Part shown: one piece after another, positions 6,612-14,343 of the stretch
Layout of the letters: every line of letters starts with the position of its first letter
Position numbering within the stretch: the stretch's first letter is position 1
Virus record (IMG/VR): IMGVR_UViG_3300019888_000013
Coordinates: 1-35,792 of that record
Length of the DNA: 35,792 nucleotides
Origin: a virus
Direction: 5' to 3' (one strand)
Program-made: the position numbers and the translations under genes
Notes under the pieces: generated by a model
Told to the model about the DNA's origin: nothing
The model's input: the letters and a program-made list of their open reading frames with translations, nothing else
Database searches by the model: none

Positions 6612-6742
6612 CTTGAAAAATGCCGCCTGTCAATCAGCGACAATAAGGCCAGAAACTTCCACGTCGCCGTCGACTCAAGCTCGAGCGCGCGTTCGATTCG
6701 GCGCAGAACAAACCGTCGTTTGGCCGAGGACGTGACCTTCAC
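6608..6742 (-). CDS. Small basic protein, 44 aa
   Basis: A GTG-started frame links its neighbours through 4-bp GTGA overlaps at both ends. The product, starting MKVTSSAKRRFVLRRIERAL, is basic and probably helical with a short hydrophobic stretch (FLALLSLI). No homologue is recognised; the double coupling is the main evidence. Confidence 0.45.
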   Translation of the reverse strand: MKVTSSAKRRFVLRRIERALELESTATWKFLALLSLIDRRHFSR

Positions 6743-7095
6743 GACGCAAGCTTTCCGAGTTCAATTGCGGCATCAGAATCGACCGGCAACCTGCGCTTCT
6801 GGCGCATCTGCGCCAGTTCCTGAATCTCGGCCAGCAAATTTCTGGCTCGGCCCATGCCATGTTGCGCCTGGCTTCGCGTCAGCCCGAAGGCATCCACTCC
6901 GATTTTCATCATGGACCGCCTTTTTTTTTCGAACGGCTCTTGGAACGCAATCTTGCACACAACCTCGAATTGCCGAGTGCGTTCTGCTATCTCAGCCCGC
7001 TTTTCCGCTTTTTTTCGAAGCCAAGGTTCCCGGTGCGCGCGACTGCGAGCCTCTTGTCGGGCGCGCTCGATCAGTGCTTGCTGCTCATCCTCCAT
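6739..7095 (-). CDS. Hypothetical coiled-coil protein, 118 aa
   Basis: ATG start 11 bp inside the end of the hydrolase gene. The product is highly charged and almost all helical (ALIERARQEARSRAHREP, then KKAEKRAEIAERTRQFE). A second helix pair contains AFGLTRSQAQHGMGRARN, which could be a helix-turn-helix. The position directly after the lysis genes does not reveal its role. Confidence 0.55.
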   Translation of the reverse strand: MEDEQQALIERARQEARSRAHREPWLRKKAEKRAEIAERTRQFEVVCKIAFQEPFEKKRRSMMKIGVDAFGLTRSQAQHGMGRARNLLAEIQELAQMRQKRRLPVDSDAAIELGKLAS

Positions 7096-7570
7096 AAGGT
7101 TGGAGATCGTAAGCCAGTCCGTCGACCACAGCCGGGATGCCCGGCCACCAGCGATAGGTCACTTCCGGCGAGTCGACGCCGCCGCGGTTCGGGTCAGGAT
7201 TTATTCCGAGCCTCCGCGCGAGCGCGGCGCTGCCCTCGCCGAGCTTGTTGTGCGGCCCGACGTCGAACACGACCGCATCGCTCGATCTGCCTCGGTAAGT
7301 GACCAGCGCCTTGCACCCTAAAACGATATCGCTCACAAATTTGATGCACTCCGGCGGAAGCACGATTCCGGGCACCGCATCGGAATTGATCGGCTCGCCG
7401 TCTTTGTGCAATGTCGTGTCGGGTTGCCCGCACGGATCAATTCGCCAATTCGGGCTGCCGTCCACGTCCACGTCCATGTCGCCGGTGAAAATGTATCCTC
7501 CATCACCGCAATCGAAGATGTCCGCGGTGTAGCCTTCGCCCTTGCTCGTGATCGAGAAAAGTTTTATCAC
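7085..7570 (-). CDS. GH75-family glycoside hydrolase, putative endolysin
   Basis: 161 residues from a GTG that overlaps the holin-like stop. The sequence follows glycoside hydrolase family 75 (fungal-type chitosanase): DMDVDVDGS near 31-39, DPCGQPDTT, AVPGIVLPP, VVFDVGPHNKLGEGS and LGINPDPNRGGVDS. Asp103 and Glu112 are 9 residues apart, like the Asp and Glu pair reported as catalytic in a fungal GH75 enzyme. There is no signal peptide. Placed last in a holin-spanin cassette, it is the only candidate cell-wall hydrolase seen, so a peptidoglycan substrate is inferred. Chitosan-like activity is not excluded. Confidence 0.75.
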   Translation of the reverse strand: MIKLFSITSKGEGYTADIFDCGDGGYIFTGDMDVDVDGSPNWRIDPCGQPDTTLHKDGEPINSDAVPGIVLPPECIKFVSDIVLGCKALVTYRGRSSDAVVFDVGPHNKLGEGSAALARRLGINPDPNRGGVDSPEVTYRWWPGIPAVVDGLAYDLQPYGG

Positions 7571-7911
7571 TTGGATTTGCTCTTCTTGGTTTCCAGGTAA
7601 CTTTTTATTTCGGTCGCAATGGTGGACGTTGTGACGTTGCTCCAGTTGGTGAACGCGACCTGCCCGGTCACGAAGTAAGCCACCAGGAATGCGATCACAT
7701 ACTGAGTGGAAGTAGTTATCGAACCGAACACTCCAACTGATGTCGTCGGGAGCGCGTAAAGATGATTCACGGCCCAGCGCCAAACGAAAAGTTCGATTAC
7801 TATTCCGACCAAAACGATACAGAATCGCCGCCACGGAAAATAATCGTTCCGAACGCGTTTCGGTTTGCCGGCCAGCGCTGCCGCTGCGACTGGATCGCTC
7901 GGCGGGTTCAT
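7567..7911 (-). CDS. Holin-like protein with two membrane segments
   Basis: 114 residues; the ATG overlaps the spanin stop (ATGA), which fixes the start. After a basic N-terminus (KPKRVRNDYFPWRR) there are two hydrophobic helices, near 30-48 (FCIVLVGIVIELFVW) and 69-87 (QYVIAFLVAYFVTG), then a charged lysine-rich end (ETKKSKSK). Size and topology fit a class II-like holin, and the next gene is the putative endolysin. No sequence family is recognised, so the call rests on context. Confidence 0.6.
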   Translation of the reverse strand: MNPPSDPVAAAALAGKPKRVRNDYFPWRRFCIVLVGIVIELFVWRWAVNHLYALPTTSVGVFGSITTSTQYVIAFLVAYFVTGQVAFTNWSNVTTSTIATEIKSYLETKKSKSK

Positions 7912-8459
7912 AACCCGAATTTCAGGCCGAATTTTACGGCTGCGAAAACGATGCACGCTAAGACGCCGAGCCCGAGAGCGATCCAACTTCCCCACCAATG
8001 CATCCGATACCAATGAAGCGAGTTTTCGTCTTTGATTCTGGCGTTTCGCTCGCTGGTCGCATCGGCGGCCAGTTTATCGACCTGTCCGAAATATGCGTGG
8101 CTAAGCGCCGTTACCGTGGCTTTAGCCTTGTCGGCTTCGGTTAAATGAGTCTCGAGGTCGCTCTGGTTATTACTGGCGTCGTCCAGCGTGGAGTCTTGAT
8201 CGTCGATCTTCTGGACCAAGGCTTTCGGCACGTCCTTGAGCTTTTTTACTTCGACATCGATTTCCTTCTGTCTTTTCTGCGCGACGCTCACTGCCGTTTG
8301 CGCCTTTCGAGCCGAGGCGTGAGCGGCATCGACTTCGACAGACAGTTTACCCGCCGCCGCACGGATTTTAGATGAGTCCGGCGATAAATATGTTTTGGGC
8401 GCGGTTCCGCACGAGCAAAGCGCGCCAACCGATAATAGGATGACCGCAAGACGGATCAC
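7908..8459 (-). CDS. One-piece spanin (u-spanin) candidate
   Basis: 183 residues, GTG start overlapping the previous stop. The N-terminus is a lipoprotein signal (MIRLAVILLSVGALCSC) with likely lipidated Cys17. Residues 30-150 are a long charged coiled coil. The C-terminus is a membrane helix near 155-175 (WIALGLGVLACIVFAAV). An outer-membrane lipid anchor plus an inner-membrane helix in one chain is the known layout of unimolecular spanins such as phage T1 gp11, which fuse the two membranes at lysis. The host would therefore be diderm. Confidence 0.75.
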   Translation of the reverse strand: MIRLAVILLSVGALCSCGTAPKTYLSPDSSKIRAAAGKLSVEVDAAHASARKAQTAVSVAQKRQKEIDVEVKKLKDVPKALVQKIDDQDSTLDDASNNQSDLETHLTEADKAKATVTALSHAYFGQVDKLAADATSERNARIKDENSLHWYRMHWWGSWIALGLGVLACIVFAAVKFGLKFGL

Positions 8460-8581
8460 GGTTTTTTGTTTCTTAAACGAGCGAGCAACGACTTCGCGTC
8501 TGCGAGAATCGCTCCGATTTTCTTCGCCCCGATTACGTATCCGAACACCAGCCCGAGTCCTAGTCCGATAATGAATGCCAT
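8456..8581 (-). CDS. Small membrane protein, 41 aa
   Basis: MAFIIGLGLGLVFGYVIGAK forms one glycine-rich membrane helix, followed by a basic tail. The TGA overlaps the spanin start (GTGA). A GTGACA box lies 17 nt before the ATG. It could be a second holin or antiholin in the lysis cassette. Confidence 0.6.
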   Translation of the reverse strand: MAFIIGLGLGLVFGYVIGAKKIGAILADAKSLLARLRNKKP

Positions 8582-8631
8582 CTTGTTCGGGAGCGCGGTG
8601 TCACCTAGCCGCGTATAACCCTGCTCCCCTT

Positions 8632-8650
8632 ACGCGGTCTTCAACCGCGT
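8632..8650. terminator. Inverted repeat at the end of the 8641-9075 gene
   Basis: ACGCGGT and ACCGCGT form a perfect 7-bp stem around a 5-nt loop, overlapping the stop codon of the upstream minus-strand gene. There is no T-run, so this may be an RNA structure and not a terminator. Confidence 0.4.
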
Positions 8651-9075
8651 GGGCCGTGGAAGCGGCCTTTACGCGGTTTCATTCGCTCTTCCAACGTGGT
8701 CAGGATCTCGAGCACCTTGCCGTTGATCCGGGTCTGCTCTTGCACGAAATCGGTCATAACTCCGGTCAGCGGGGTCAGGTCGGTTTTTGCCTTCCACTCC
8801 GAGTTCTCCGAGGTTAGCTTGATGATTCGATCGTTGCTTTCGTTGTTTTTGGCGTGGACTTCGGAGCGGTAATTGGTCAGCTCGAGGTGCGCCGCCTGGT
8901 AATGCGATTTCCAGGCTTCGGCATTGTTTTGAGCTACGCGAATGGCTTCGTCCTTAGCTTCCGAGATCGAGCGATGTTTTTGGGCCTGGAGCCAGAGTTT
9001 GCCGGAATAAATCCCGGCCGCAGAGCCGCCGAGAACGACGCAGGTTTCGATCCCTCTCAGCAGAATTTCCCACAC
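8641..9075 (-). CDS. Membrane-anchored coiled-coil protein, 144 aa
   Basis: GTG start with TTGACA 14 nt upstream and no Shine-Dalgarno sequence. An N-terminal hydrophobic segment (residues 3-22, EILLRGIETCVVLGGSAAG) precedes about 90 residues of coiled coil and a basic end. It opens the lysis cassette. The topology resembles an inner-membrane spanin subunit, but the one-piece spanin downstream makes that less likely. Confidence 0.6.
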   Translation of the reverse strand: MWEILLRGIETCVVLGGSAAGIYSGKLWLQAQKHRSISEAKDEAIRVAQNNAEAWKSHYQAAHLELTNYRSEVHAKNNESNDRIIKLTSENSEWKAKTDLTPLTGVMTDFVQEQTRINGKVLEILTTLEERMKPRKGRFHGPRG

Positions 9076-9115
9076 GCAGAGGTCGCTGCTGTCAAAGATT
9101 CGCGACTTTTTGATT

Positions 9116-9472
9116 TTACTCGCCTTTTAGGCGTTTCTTGAGCGCTTCGCCGATCGTCATTCCGTCGTTGAGCCGCGCTTTCATTTTAGCGCAGCCGCTA
9201 TCGGGCCTGAGTGTTTTGGTTTCAGGATCGATGCACGGCATCTTCAGCGCGCGCGCTATCGGGGTCGCGATCGCGGCGATTTTGTCTCCGAGAGCCGTGC
9301 GCTCGTCGGGCACGACACGGTTTTTGTCTTCACATCCGGCGATCTCGTATCGACCCCAATGACCTTCTGGGCAGGCTGCGCACGGATCATTAAAATTAAG
9401 CGCCTCCAAGTGCGGACATTTCTCACGCCTGCAAATATCGCGATGGATCTGCGCGACCTGAACCGGTTTCAT
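9116..9472 (-). CDS. Four-cysteine phage protein, 118 aa
   Basis: The ATG overlaps the stop of the upstream gene (ATGA); a longer frame inside that gene is rejected. Residues 14-34 carry CxxxxC and CxxC pairs (C14, C19, C31, C34), a possible zinc or iron-sulfur site. Two further cysteines (C49, C81) and a helical C-terminus follow. It lies between tail-tip genes and the lysis cassette. Function unknown. Confidence 0.6.
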   Translation of the reverse strand: MKPVQVAQIHRDICRREKCPHLEALNFNDPCAACPEGHWGRYEIAGCEDKNRVVPDERTALGDKIAAIATPIARALKMPCIDPETKTLRPDSGCAKMKARLNDGMTIGEALKKRLKGE

Positions 9473-10449
9473 GGTCCAGGAGGAACGACCTGGCAACAAT
9501 CGTCGTAGGATCCGGTGCAGTCGGACGTTCCCGGTGTGCAACCGTCAAGGATTGTGGGGTGGCACGCTGGATCGATTGCCCAGCGAATATTTACGACCGT
9601 GGTTGTGCCATTTGTCGAAGGCTCAAGCACCTCGAACAAGCTGCTTTCAGTTGAGCCGACGCCGATAACAGTATTTTTCGCCGTGTCAGTTGGCGAACCG
9701 CCGCCGATTGGAGTGAAACGTTCGGTCCAATAAATGTGAAGATCATTGGATAGAGCCGTTGGAATCGTGAACTTATATTTGAACCGTTGGATGGAGTAGC
9801 TGCTTTCGTCTGACGAAAGATTGCGCACCGCGGAGCATGATCCGAAGTAGGTTCCAAGATACGGCGGGAGCGCTGCGATGGTAGTCGAGACAAGTAGCGC
9901 GGTGGTGTATTCTTCGGAAAGGTTTTCCTGCAGAGTCTCCGTGGCAGTTCCTCCTGTCGAACAACCTGGGTCGTCGCATACTTGCTGGGTGTCGCTAACA
10001 GTCTCAGGGATACAACTGAAACAGTCGCAAAGCCCCAGCGCCGCCCCACAGCCGCCGAGAAAATCGCACTCGTTACCGTTCAAAACATAGGTGTTGGTGC
10101 AATCTACTGGATCGCAAATCGGACAATGTTCAGTAACGGTTCCAGAGCAGCTGAGGGTGCGGACGCAGGTTGCCGGATCATATTCATCCGTCCTTGTGGT
10201 GGATCCTGCTGAGGTATAATTGTCGCCGCCTGCAGGCTTGGAGCATGACCAGTTATCTATTTCATCTTTTCTTAGGTAGAATGTTGCTGCCTCAAAACCG
10301 CCAAAGCCGCACTTAGTCTTGCTGGCGCTGATCGAGTCGCAAACGAGCGATACGGTTGGGCATGACACGAAGCAGCAGCAATTTTTGTCCGCCAGCTTGC
10401 CACTGGCGCCGATTAGCGCCTTGCCGGAAGAGCTAACGAGAAGTTTCAT
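9469..10449 (-). CDS. Cysteine-rich tail-associated protein, 326 aa
   Basis: 25 cysteines in 326 residues. The N-terminus reads SSSGKALIGASGKLADKNCC, a duplicated SGKxL motif often seen at the start of phage tail or fibre proteins. Cysteines occur in groups (CCC, CPICDPVDC, CDCFSC, DDCC), suggesting disulfide-bonded modules as in extracellular adhesins. Residues 200-300 are beta-rich. No signal peptide is present, which fits assembly into a virion. Host binding is inference from position after the tape measure and tail-tip genes. Confidence 0.6.
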   Translation of the reverse strand: MKLLVSSSGKALIGASGKLADKNCCCFVSCPTVSLVCDSISASKTKCGFGGFEAATFYLRKDEIDNWSCSKPAGGDNYTSAGSTTRTDEYDPATCVRTLSCSGTVTEHCPICDPVDCTNTYVLNGNECDFLGGCGAALGLCDCFSCIPETVSDTQQVCDDPGCSTGGTATETLQENLSEEYTTALLVSTTIAALPPYLGTYFGSCSAVRNLSSDESSYSIQRFKYKFTIPTALSNDLHIYWTERFTPIGGGSPTDTAKNTVIGVGSTESSLFEVLEPSTNGTTTVVNIRWAIDPACHPTILDGCTPGTSDCTGSYDDCCQVVPPGP

Positions 10450-10506
10450 CTAGAAGATGGGAGGTTTTGTCTTTCTGACCTCTGCCTTCTGACCTCCGAC
10501 ATTTGA
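10450..10506. repeat. Dispersed GTCAGA-type repeat, copy 1
   Basis: Between genes, the minus strand reads GGAGGTCAGAAGGCAGAGGT and then CAGAAAG, an imperfect array of the unit GTCAGAAG/GTCAGAGG. The same unit occurs near 11931-11960 and within the portal gene near 28171-28210. Confidence 0.5.
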
Positions 10507-10719
10507 TTAGGGGCACTTCTCGGTGTTGAGCTGCAGCACCACGTTACCATCGCTGTAAATAAATTTGCCAATGCCGGCGGGCGAGACGGTGATGTTGTTC
10601 AGCGCGTTGATCGCGGCGATGATCTCGTTCATCACCTCCGCGTGCCGCGCTGTGCGCGTCTTATCGCCTTTCTCCAGGCGCGCGATCTTTTTGCCGCCAG
10701 TTTTGCCTTCGTCTGCCAT
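10507..10719 (-). CDS. Small tail-region protein, 70 aa
   Basis: 70 residues with a basic N-terminus (GKTGGKKIARLEKGDK), a central helix (AEVMNEIIAAINALNNI) and a C-terminal beta hairpin (GKFIYSDGNVVLQLN). Proteins of this shape often lie between tail-fibre genes in phages, but the role is unknown. It lies 3 bp after the upstream stop. Confidence 0.6.
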   Translation of the reverse strand: MADEGKTGGKKIARLEKGDKTRTARHAEVMNEIIAAINALNNITVSPAGIGKFIYSDGNVVLQLNTEKCP

Positions 10720-10722
10720 ATC

Positions 10723-11922
10723 TTAGAGTGCCGACGCAAAAATATCGTTAAGGCTGATCGATCGAACGAGTCGCTGCTTGCGCTCGTAAATATTTCCCTT
10801 CCACTGCTTGTAGGTGGCGTCCTCCGCCAGAATTTCGTTGCCGCTTGGTGCCAGGAAGGCGCTTAGCCAACCGTTGAGTAAATAGATCACGTTCAGAACC
10901 TGGAATGCGCGCGGCGCTTTCGGCAGATCAATCTCTGTCTCGGGGTCGTCGGTCTGGAAATAATCGTATTGCAGCCGGCTCTGGACCGTAATCGGCATTT
11001 CGGTGATCCCGCCCCCCGATCCGATCAGGACGATTTGATAGCTGTAAACAAAGCTCTCATATTCGCTTCTGGTGTCGGGAATGACCGCGTATTCGCGCCA
11101 GAACTCGATGATGCCGCCACCGATCGATTTGAAGGTTCCGGGGGATCCGCCCACATAAGTTCCGCCGATCGGGCCTGCAGTTCCAAACGGGATGTCGACA
11201 TAATTAGAGAGAAACTGCCAGTAAGGGAGCTTATAAGCGTATGGTTTGGGATCGACCTTGAACGGAATTTCGAACTGCGGCGGACCGGCTAACTGGGCAA
11301 CAGTAAAATCGCCATCGAAAAGGCAGCGGCGAAGATCCGGCGGCGTGGCCCAGCCGATCGTGATGTCCGATGAGCCACCGCCTGTCCCGACGGTGAGGAC
11401 GAAATAGCGTTTGTAAACGGCGGGCGGCCAAGTCGGGTTGGTGGCGACGAGGGTAATGATGAAAAAGCCATTGAAGGCCGACGCTGTCCCGGTAATGCGC
11501 TTGGTGGTGGCGTTATAGGAAAGTGTGCCGGGCAAGTTTTCGACCGAATAAATGGCCGGGATATCGCTGGTGACCGCCATGTTTATCGTCGCTCCAGGCG
11601 CAACCGATTGTCCGGCGACATTCGTGATGCTCGGAATTATGGGCGAGCCGGTTGCAAAGACGCTGAAAAGTAGAGTTTGCGAGATCGACCCAGTCGAATC
11701 ATTAGCGTGGAATGTGATCTGTTCGAAGGCATCAAATGCGTGGGTTGGCCCGGTATATGTGAGCTTGAGCGTAGCGGGCGATCCGAAATCTAACTGAAGG
11801 TCGAAATTGGGGTTCGGATCGACCGTGATCGAGCTATACCCCTGCTGCGCGATCACATAAAAATACTTCACCCCGGGGGAGATTTTGATCGGGCCAGGGA
11901 TTGGCGACGCGAGATAGGACAT
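10723..11922 (-). CDS. Putative tail-tip protein with Ig-like domain, 399 aa
   Basis: CTGACA lies 16 nt before the ATG. Residues 95-185 contain a cadherin/Ig-like fold of the He_PIG type, seen in LPGTLSYNATTKRITGTASA followed by a valine-rich strand. The C-terminal half (about 190-399) has an aromatic-rich region with YWQFLSNYVDIPFG and FWREYAVIPDTR and no family I can name. Its position after the tape measure fits a distal tail or adsorption protein. No baseplate hub of the lambda J type is visible, so this may carry that job. Confidence 0.6.
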   Translation of the reverse strand: MSYLASPIPGPIKISPGVKYFYVIAQQGYSSITVDPNPNFDLQLDFGSPATLKLTYTGPTHAFDAFEQITFHANDSTGSISQTLLFSVFATGSPIIPSITNVAGQSVAPGATINMAVTSDIPAIYSVENLPGTLSYNATTKRITGTASAFNGFFIITLVATNPTWPPAVYKRYFVLTVGTGGGSSDITIGWATPPDLRRCLFDGDFTVAQLAGPPQFEIPFKVDPKPYAYKLPYWQFLSNYVDIPFGTAGPIGGTYVGGSPGTFKSIGGGIIEFWREYAVIPDTRSEYESFVYSYQIVLIGSGGGITEMPITVQSRLQYDYFQTDDPETEIDLPKAPRAFQVLNVIYLLNGWLSAFLAPSGNEILAEDATYKQWKGNIYERKQRLVRSISLNDIFASAL

Positions 11923-11930
11923 TTCTCCAC

Positions 11931-11960
11931 AGGTCAGATGTCAGCGGTCAGAGGTCAGCG
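11931..11960. repeat. Dispersed GTCAGA-type repeat, copy 2
   Basis: The plus strand has four spaced GTCAG units in 28 bp (AGGTCAGATGTCAGCGGTCA and on). It lies between divergently oriented genes and contains the upstream box of the 10723-11922 gene. Confidence 0.55.
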
Positions 11961-11984
11961 GGCGTTGACTACATCAACGCCGTC
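11961..11984 (+). promoter_or_regulatory. TGAC box and inverted repeat before inverted paralogue
   Basis: GGCGTTGA (11961-11968) and TCAACGCC (11974-11981) form a perfect 8-bp inverted repeat. TTGACT starts inside the left arm, 14 nt before the ATG at 11985. It is the only plus-strand example of the late-gene element. Confidence 0.55.
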
Positions 11985-12338
11985 ATGGCCGCAGAGCTTT
12001 CCCTGAACATCAGCGCTAATGAAACCAAGAATGGCGTAACTTTTGGAGCGACCTTCAACGGCACAGTCGACGTCGCCGGGGACAGTCCCATCTTCGAAGT
12101 CAAAAGCATCGCGACCACGGACACCACGCTCGATCTTGGCGCGGTCGGGACGCCCGGCTATTTGATCGCCAAGAACCTCGACGCCACCAATTACATCACC
12201 CTCGGCGGCGACGGCACCAACTACTTCGACAAGCTCAAAGCCGGAGAGTTTATGGTGAAACGCTGGAATGGCGCGGCTGTTCACGCCAAGGCGAACACCG
12301 GCGCGTGTTTGCTGCAGTATCTGCTCATCCCAGATTAA
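11985..12338 (+). CDS. Inverted paralogue of the 17936-18289 protein, 117 aa
   Basis: The ATG at 11985 is chosen because the product then matches its paralogue in length (117 aa) and start (MAAEL against MAQEI). Shared segments include SIATTDTTL/SIATTETVL, GTxGY, an LGG-containing strand, A-x-ANTxA and a final xLLI. The protein looks beta-rich, like a small phage surface or tail protein. It is the only plus-strand gene inside the late operon and converges on the tape measure with 5 bp between stops. Transcription from the main late promoter would read it antisense. Confidence 0.8.
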   Translation: MAAELSLNISANETKNGVTFGATFNGTVDVAGDSPIFEVKSIATTDTTLDLGAVGTPGYLIAKNLDATNYITLGGDGTNYFDKLKAGEFMVKRWNGAAVHAKANTGACLLQYLLIPD

Positions 12339-12343
12339 CGAGG

Positions 12344-14032
12344 TTACTTGTTCGCCGACGAATCGTCGGTGTTTTTCGCGATGGCTTTCAGATAGTCGCG
12401 CGATTCTTCCTGCACCTTTTTCAGTGCGTCACGGTCGATCTGGTTATCGAGCCCGAGCGCCTTTTTCAATTGTTCCGCGCGGTTTTGATGCTGCTGCGCG
12501 CCCGCCACGTCGCCGTGAAGCTGCCGATCGCGCGCTTTCTTTTCTTCGCTCTCAGCCTCGCGCGCCAACGCACCCGCGCTTGGACCGTGGGTTTCGACGC
12601 CCCCGATGACCCTCGAACTAGCGATGTCATGCAGGCTAAGGCCCGCCGGATTAAGCGCGCGATGTTGAGCCTCAAAGTCTCGTTTCTCATCCGGTGCCTG
12701 CTCTCGGAGCTTCTCGCGCAGCGCCTCTTTCGCGGCGCGATCTATTTCCGCCTTGGTGCTTTTTATTTCCTTCTCAATATCGAGCTGCTTTTCTTTAAGC
12801 GTTAGCCGGTCGTCTTCGTCGCTGGTGCTCTTTCCTTTTTCTTGGAGCTCATTTAGCTCTTTCTGGAGCGAAAGCAGCCGCTCCCTCGGATTCAAGCTTT
12901 CGTCGGCAAACTTGCGCTCTTTTTCCGCAACTTTCTCGCGATGTGTCTCGAGCGCGTCGGCCTGCTTTTTCTCGGCAGCCAGTACCGCCTCTTTTGACTC
13001 ATCGACTTTGAGCTGTAACTTTGGCGCGTCCTCAGCAGCGTGCGGCGCTGAGAGATTTTTCTCCGCCGCATCCAATTTGGCCTGAGCGCTGGCTACATCC
13101 ACATCTCGGCCAGCCTCTTTAATCTTGACCAGCTTTTCTTCGAGCTCGATTGCTCTTTTTTGGGCTTCTTCCTTTCTATCGATCGCGGCCAGGGCGAGCT
13201 CAGCTTCCCGATTTGCTTCGGCTTGAAGGGGGACATTCCCCTGCTTGATCGCCTCGCCTACTTTTTCTTCTCGCGTCTTTTCTACTTTCTCGCGCTCGGC
13301 GGCGAATGTGCCCTTTGTCTCGCGGGTTTCGGTCTCGTCGTTCGCTTCCCTGGCTTTCCCGGCTATTCCAGTTCTTTCTTTTGCGAGCGCCTCTTGAATT
13401 TTGGCCGCATCGGCCTCGCGCTCCTGTCCGATGGCCCTGATATTTTCATCCAGCTTTTTATCTCTCCCGGTAGTGAAAGAGCGATAAATTCCTTCCGCGA
13501 CGACCGAGAAGAAATTCGTGCTAGATTTGCTGGCCTCTTCGGCTTTTTTGCTCGTTTCGGCAAACTGCTTTTGTAGTTCCGACAGAGATTCGTAATGAGG
13601 ATTTTGGGACGCCGCTCTTGAAACCGATTCGATCTCTTCATGTAATTTCTGAGCGGCCGCTCCGATTTTGGATATCTCGATAGCGAGCACGCCGGCCGCT
13701 ACCAGGCCGCCCAAGGCTCCCAAAGGAAGATTTAACGCTCGCTCTGCGCTCTCCAATGCTTGGCCGAAAATCTGGATCCCGCCAGCTCCGGAGGTGAATT
13801 CCTGCGCGAGTCGCCCGATCTGGGTCGCAACTCGGTGGTTGGATCGAAAGAAACCGCCCTCCGCGTCCGTAGCGCGTTCCAGGCTCTGGGTATATGAACC
13901 GAAGCTGCCCGCGCCTTGGTCCCCGGCGGTTTTCGCGGCTGCCGCAAACGATACTAAATGCTGCTGTGCGGTCTGGAGTTCGGTGTATAGCTGTTCGGCG
14001 GAAAGTCCGAGGGAAATTGATACGTCACTCAA
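12344..14032 (-). CDS. Tape measure protein
   Basis: 562 residues, TTG start with TTGACT 17 nt upstream. The N-terminal 60 residues (GLSAEQLYTELQTAQQHLVSF) have the typical start of tape measure proteins. A hydrophobic segment lies near 95-120 (LPLGALGGLVAAGVLAIEI). From 140 to about 500 the chain is almost entirely charged coiled coil rich in E, K and A. It should set tail length; 562 residues suggests a short tail for a siphovirus. It is placed after the tail tube and chaperone-like genes, as expected. Confidence 0.75.
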   Translation of the reverse strand: MSDVSISLGLSAEQLYTELQTAQQHLVSFAAAAKTAGDQGAGSFGSYTQSLERATDAEGGFFRSNHRVATQIGRLAQEFTSGAGGIQIFGQALESAERALNLPLGALGGLVAAGVLAIEISKIGAAAQKLHEEIESVSRAASQNPHYESLSELQKQFAETSKKAEEASKSSTNFFSVVAEGIYRSFTTGRDKKLDENIRAIGQEREADAAKIQEALAKERTGIAGKAREANDETETRETKGTFAAEREKVEKTREEKVGEAIKQGNVPLQAEANREAELALAAIDRKEEAQKRAIELEEKLVKIKEAGRDVDVASAQAKLDAAEKNLSAPHAAEDAPKLQLKVDESKEAVLAAEKKQADALETHREKVAEKERKFADESLNPRERLLSLQKELNELQEKGKSTSDEDDRLTLKEKQLDIEKEIKSTKAEIDRAAKEALREKLREQAPDEKRDFEAQHRALNPAGLSLHDIASSRVIGGVETHGPSAGALAREAESEEKKARDRQLHGDVAGAQQHQNRAEQLKKALGLDNQIDRDALKKVQEESRDYLKAIAKNTDDSSANK

Positions 14033-14080
14033 AGCACTAGCGGGGTGCCAGTCAATACTTGGCTGCTTTTCTGACGATAT

Positions 14081-14332
14081 CTATCTGGTGATCGTCTGGA
14101 TTTCTTCGTGGCGCTTTTCTGCTTTTGTCCCCACCGTGTAAACTACAGCAACGAGCCCGATGATAAGTCCAATCACGACAATCGTGACAAGGACTTTCGC
14201 CGTCTGATCCAATTTTAGCTTTCGCCCGCAATGAGGGCAAGCGGTGGCCGTTCCGGAAACGAGTTGGGCGCAGTCTGGGCAGGGTTGTAGTTTCACGCTC
14301 TTTATTGCCGGTAATTCCGAGCGATCGGTCAA
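14081..14332 (-). CDS. Zinc-ribbon membrane protein, 83 aa
   Basis: CPDC and CPHC pairs (C18, C21, C33, C36) form a classic zinc ribbon. One membrane helix follows (about 46-67, VLVTIVVIGLIIGLVAVVYT) and a short charged tail. The first codon is TTG; a GTG 36 nt further in would put the ribbon at the very N-terminus and is an alternative start. It sits between a glycosyltransferase and the tape measure. Role unknown. Confidence 0.65.
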   Translation of the reverse strand: MTDRSELPAIKSVKLQPCPDCAQLVSGTATACPHCGRKLKLDQTAKVLVTIVVIGLIIGLVAVVYTVGTKAEKRHEEIQTITR

Positions 14333-14343
14333 GGAAAAATAAA

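Noticed and set aside
6323-6616. Plus-strand frame overlapping the stop of the 6016-6330 gene
   Set aside because: Arginine- and proline-rich after about 25 residues, antisense to a better, doubly coupled minus-strand frame.
12305-12805. Plus-strand frames antisense to the tape measure
   Set aside because: They mirror a charged coiled-coil gene with biased codon use and have no recognisable product.
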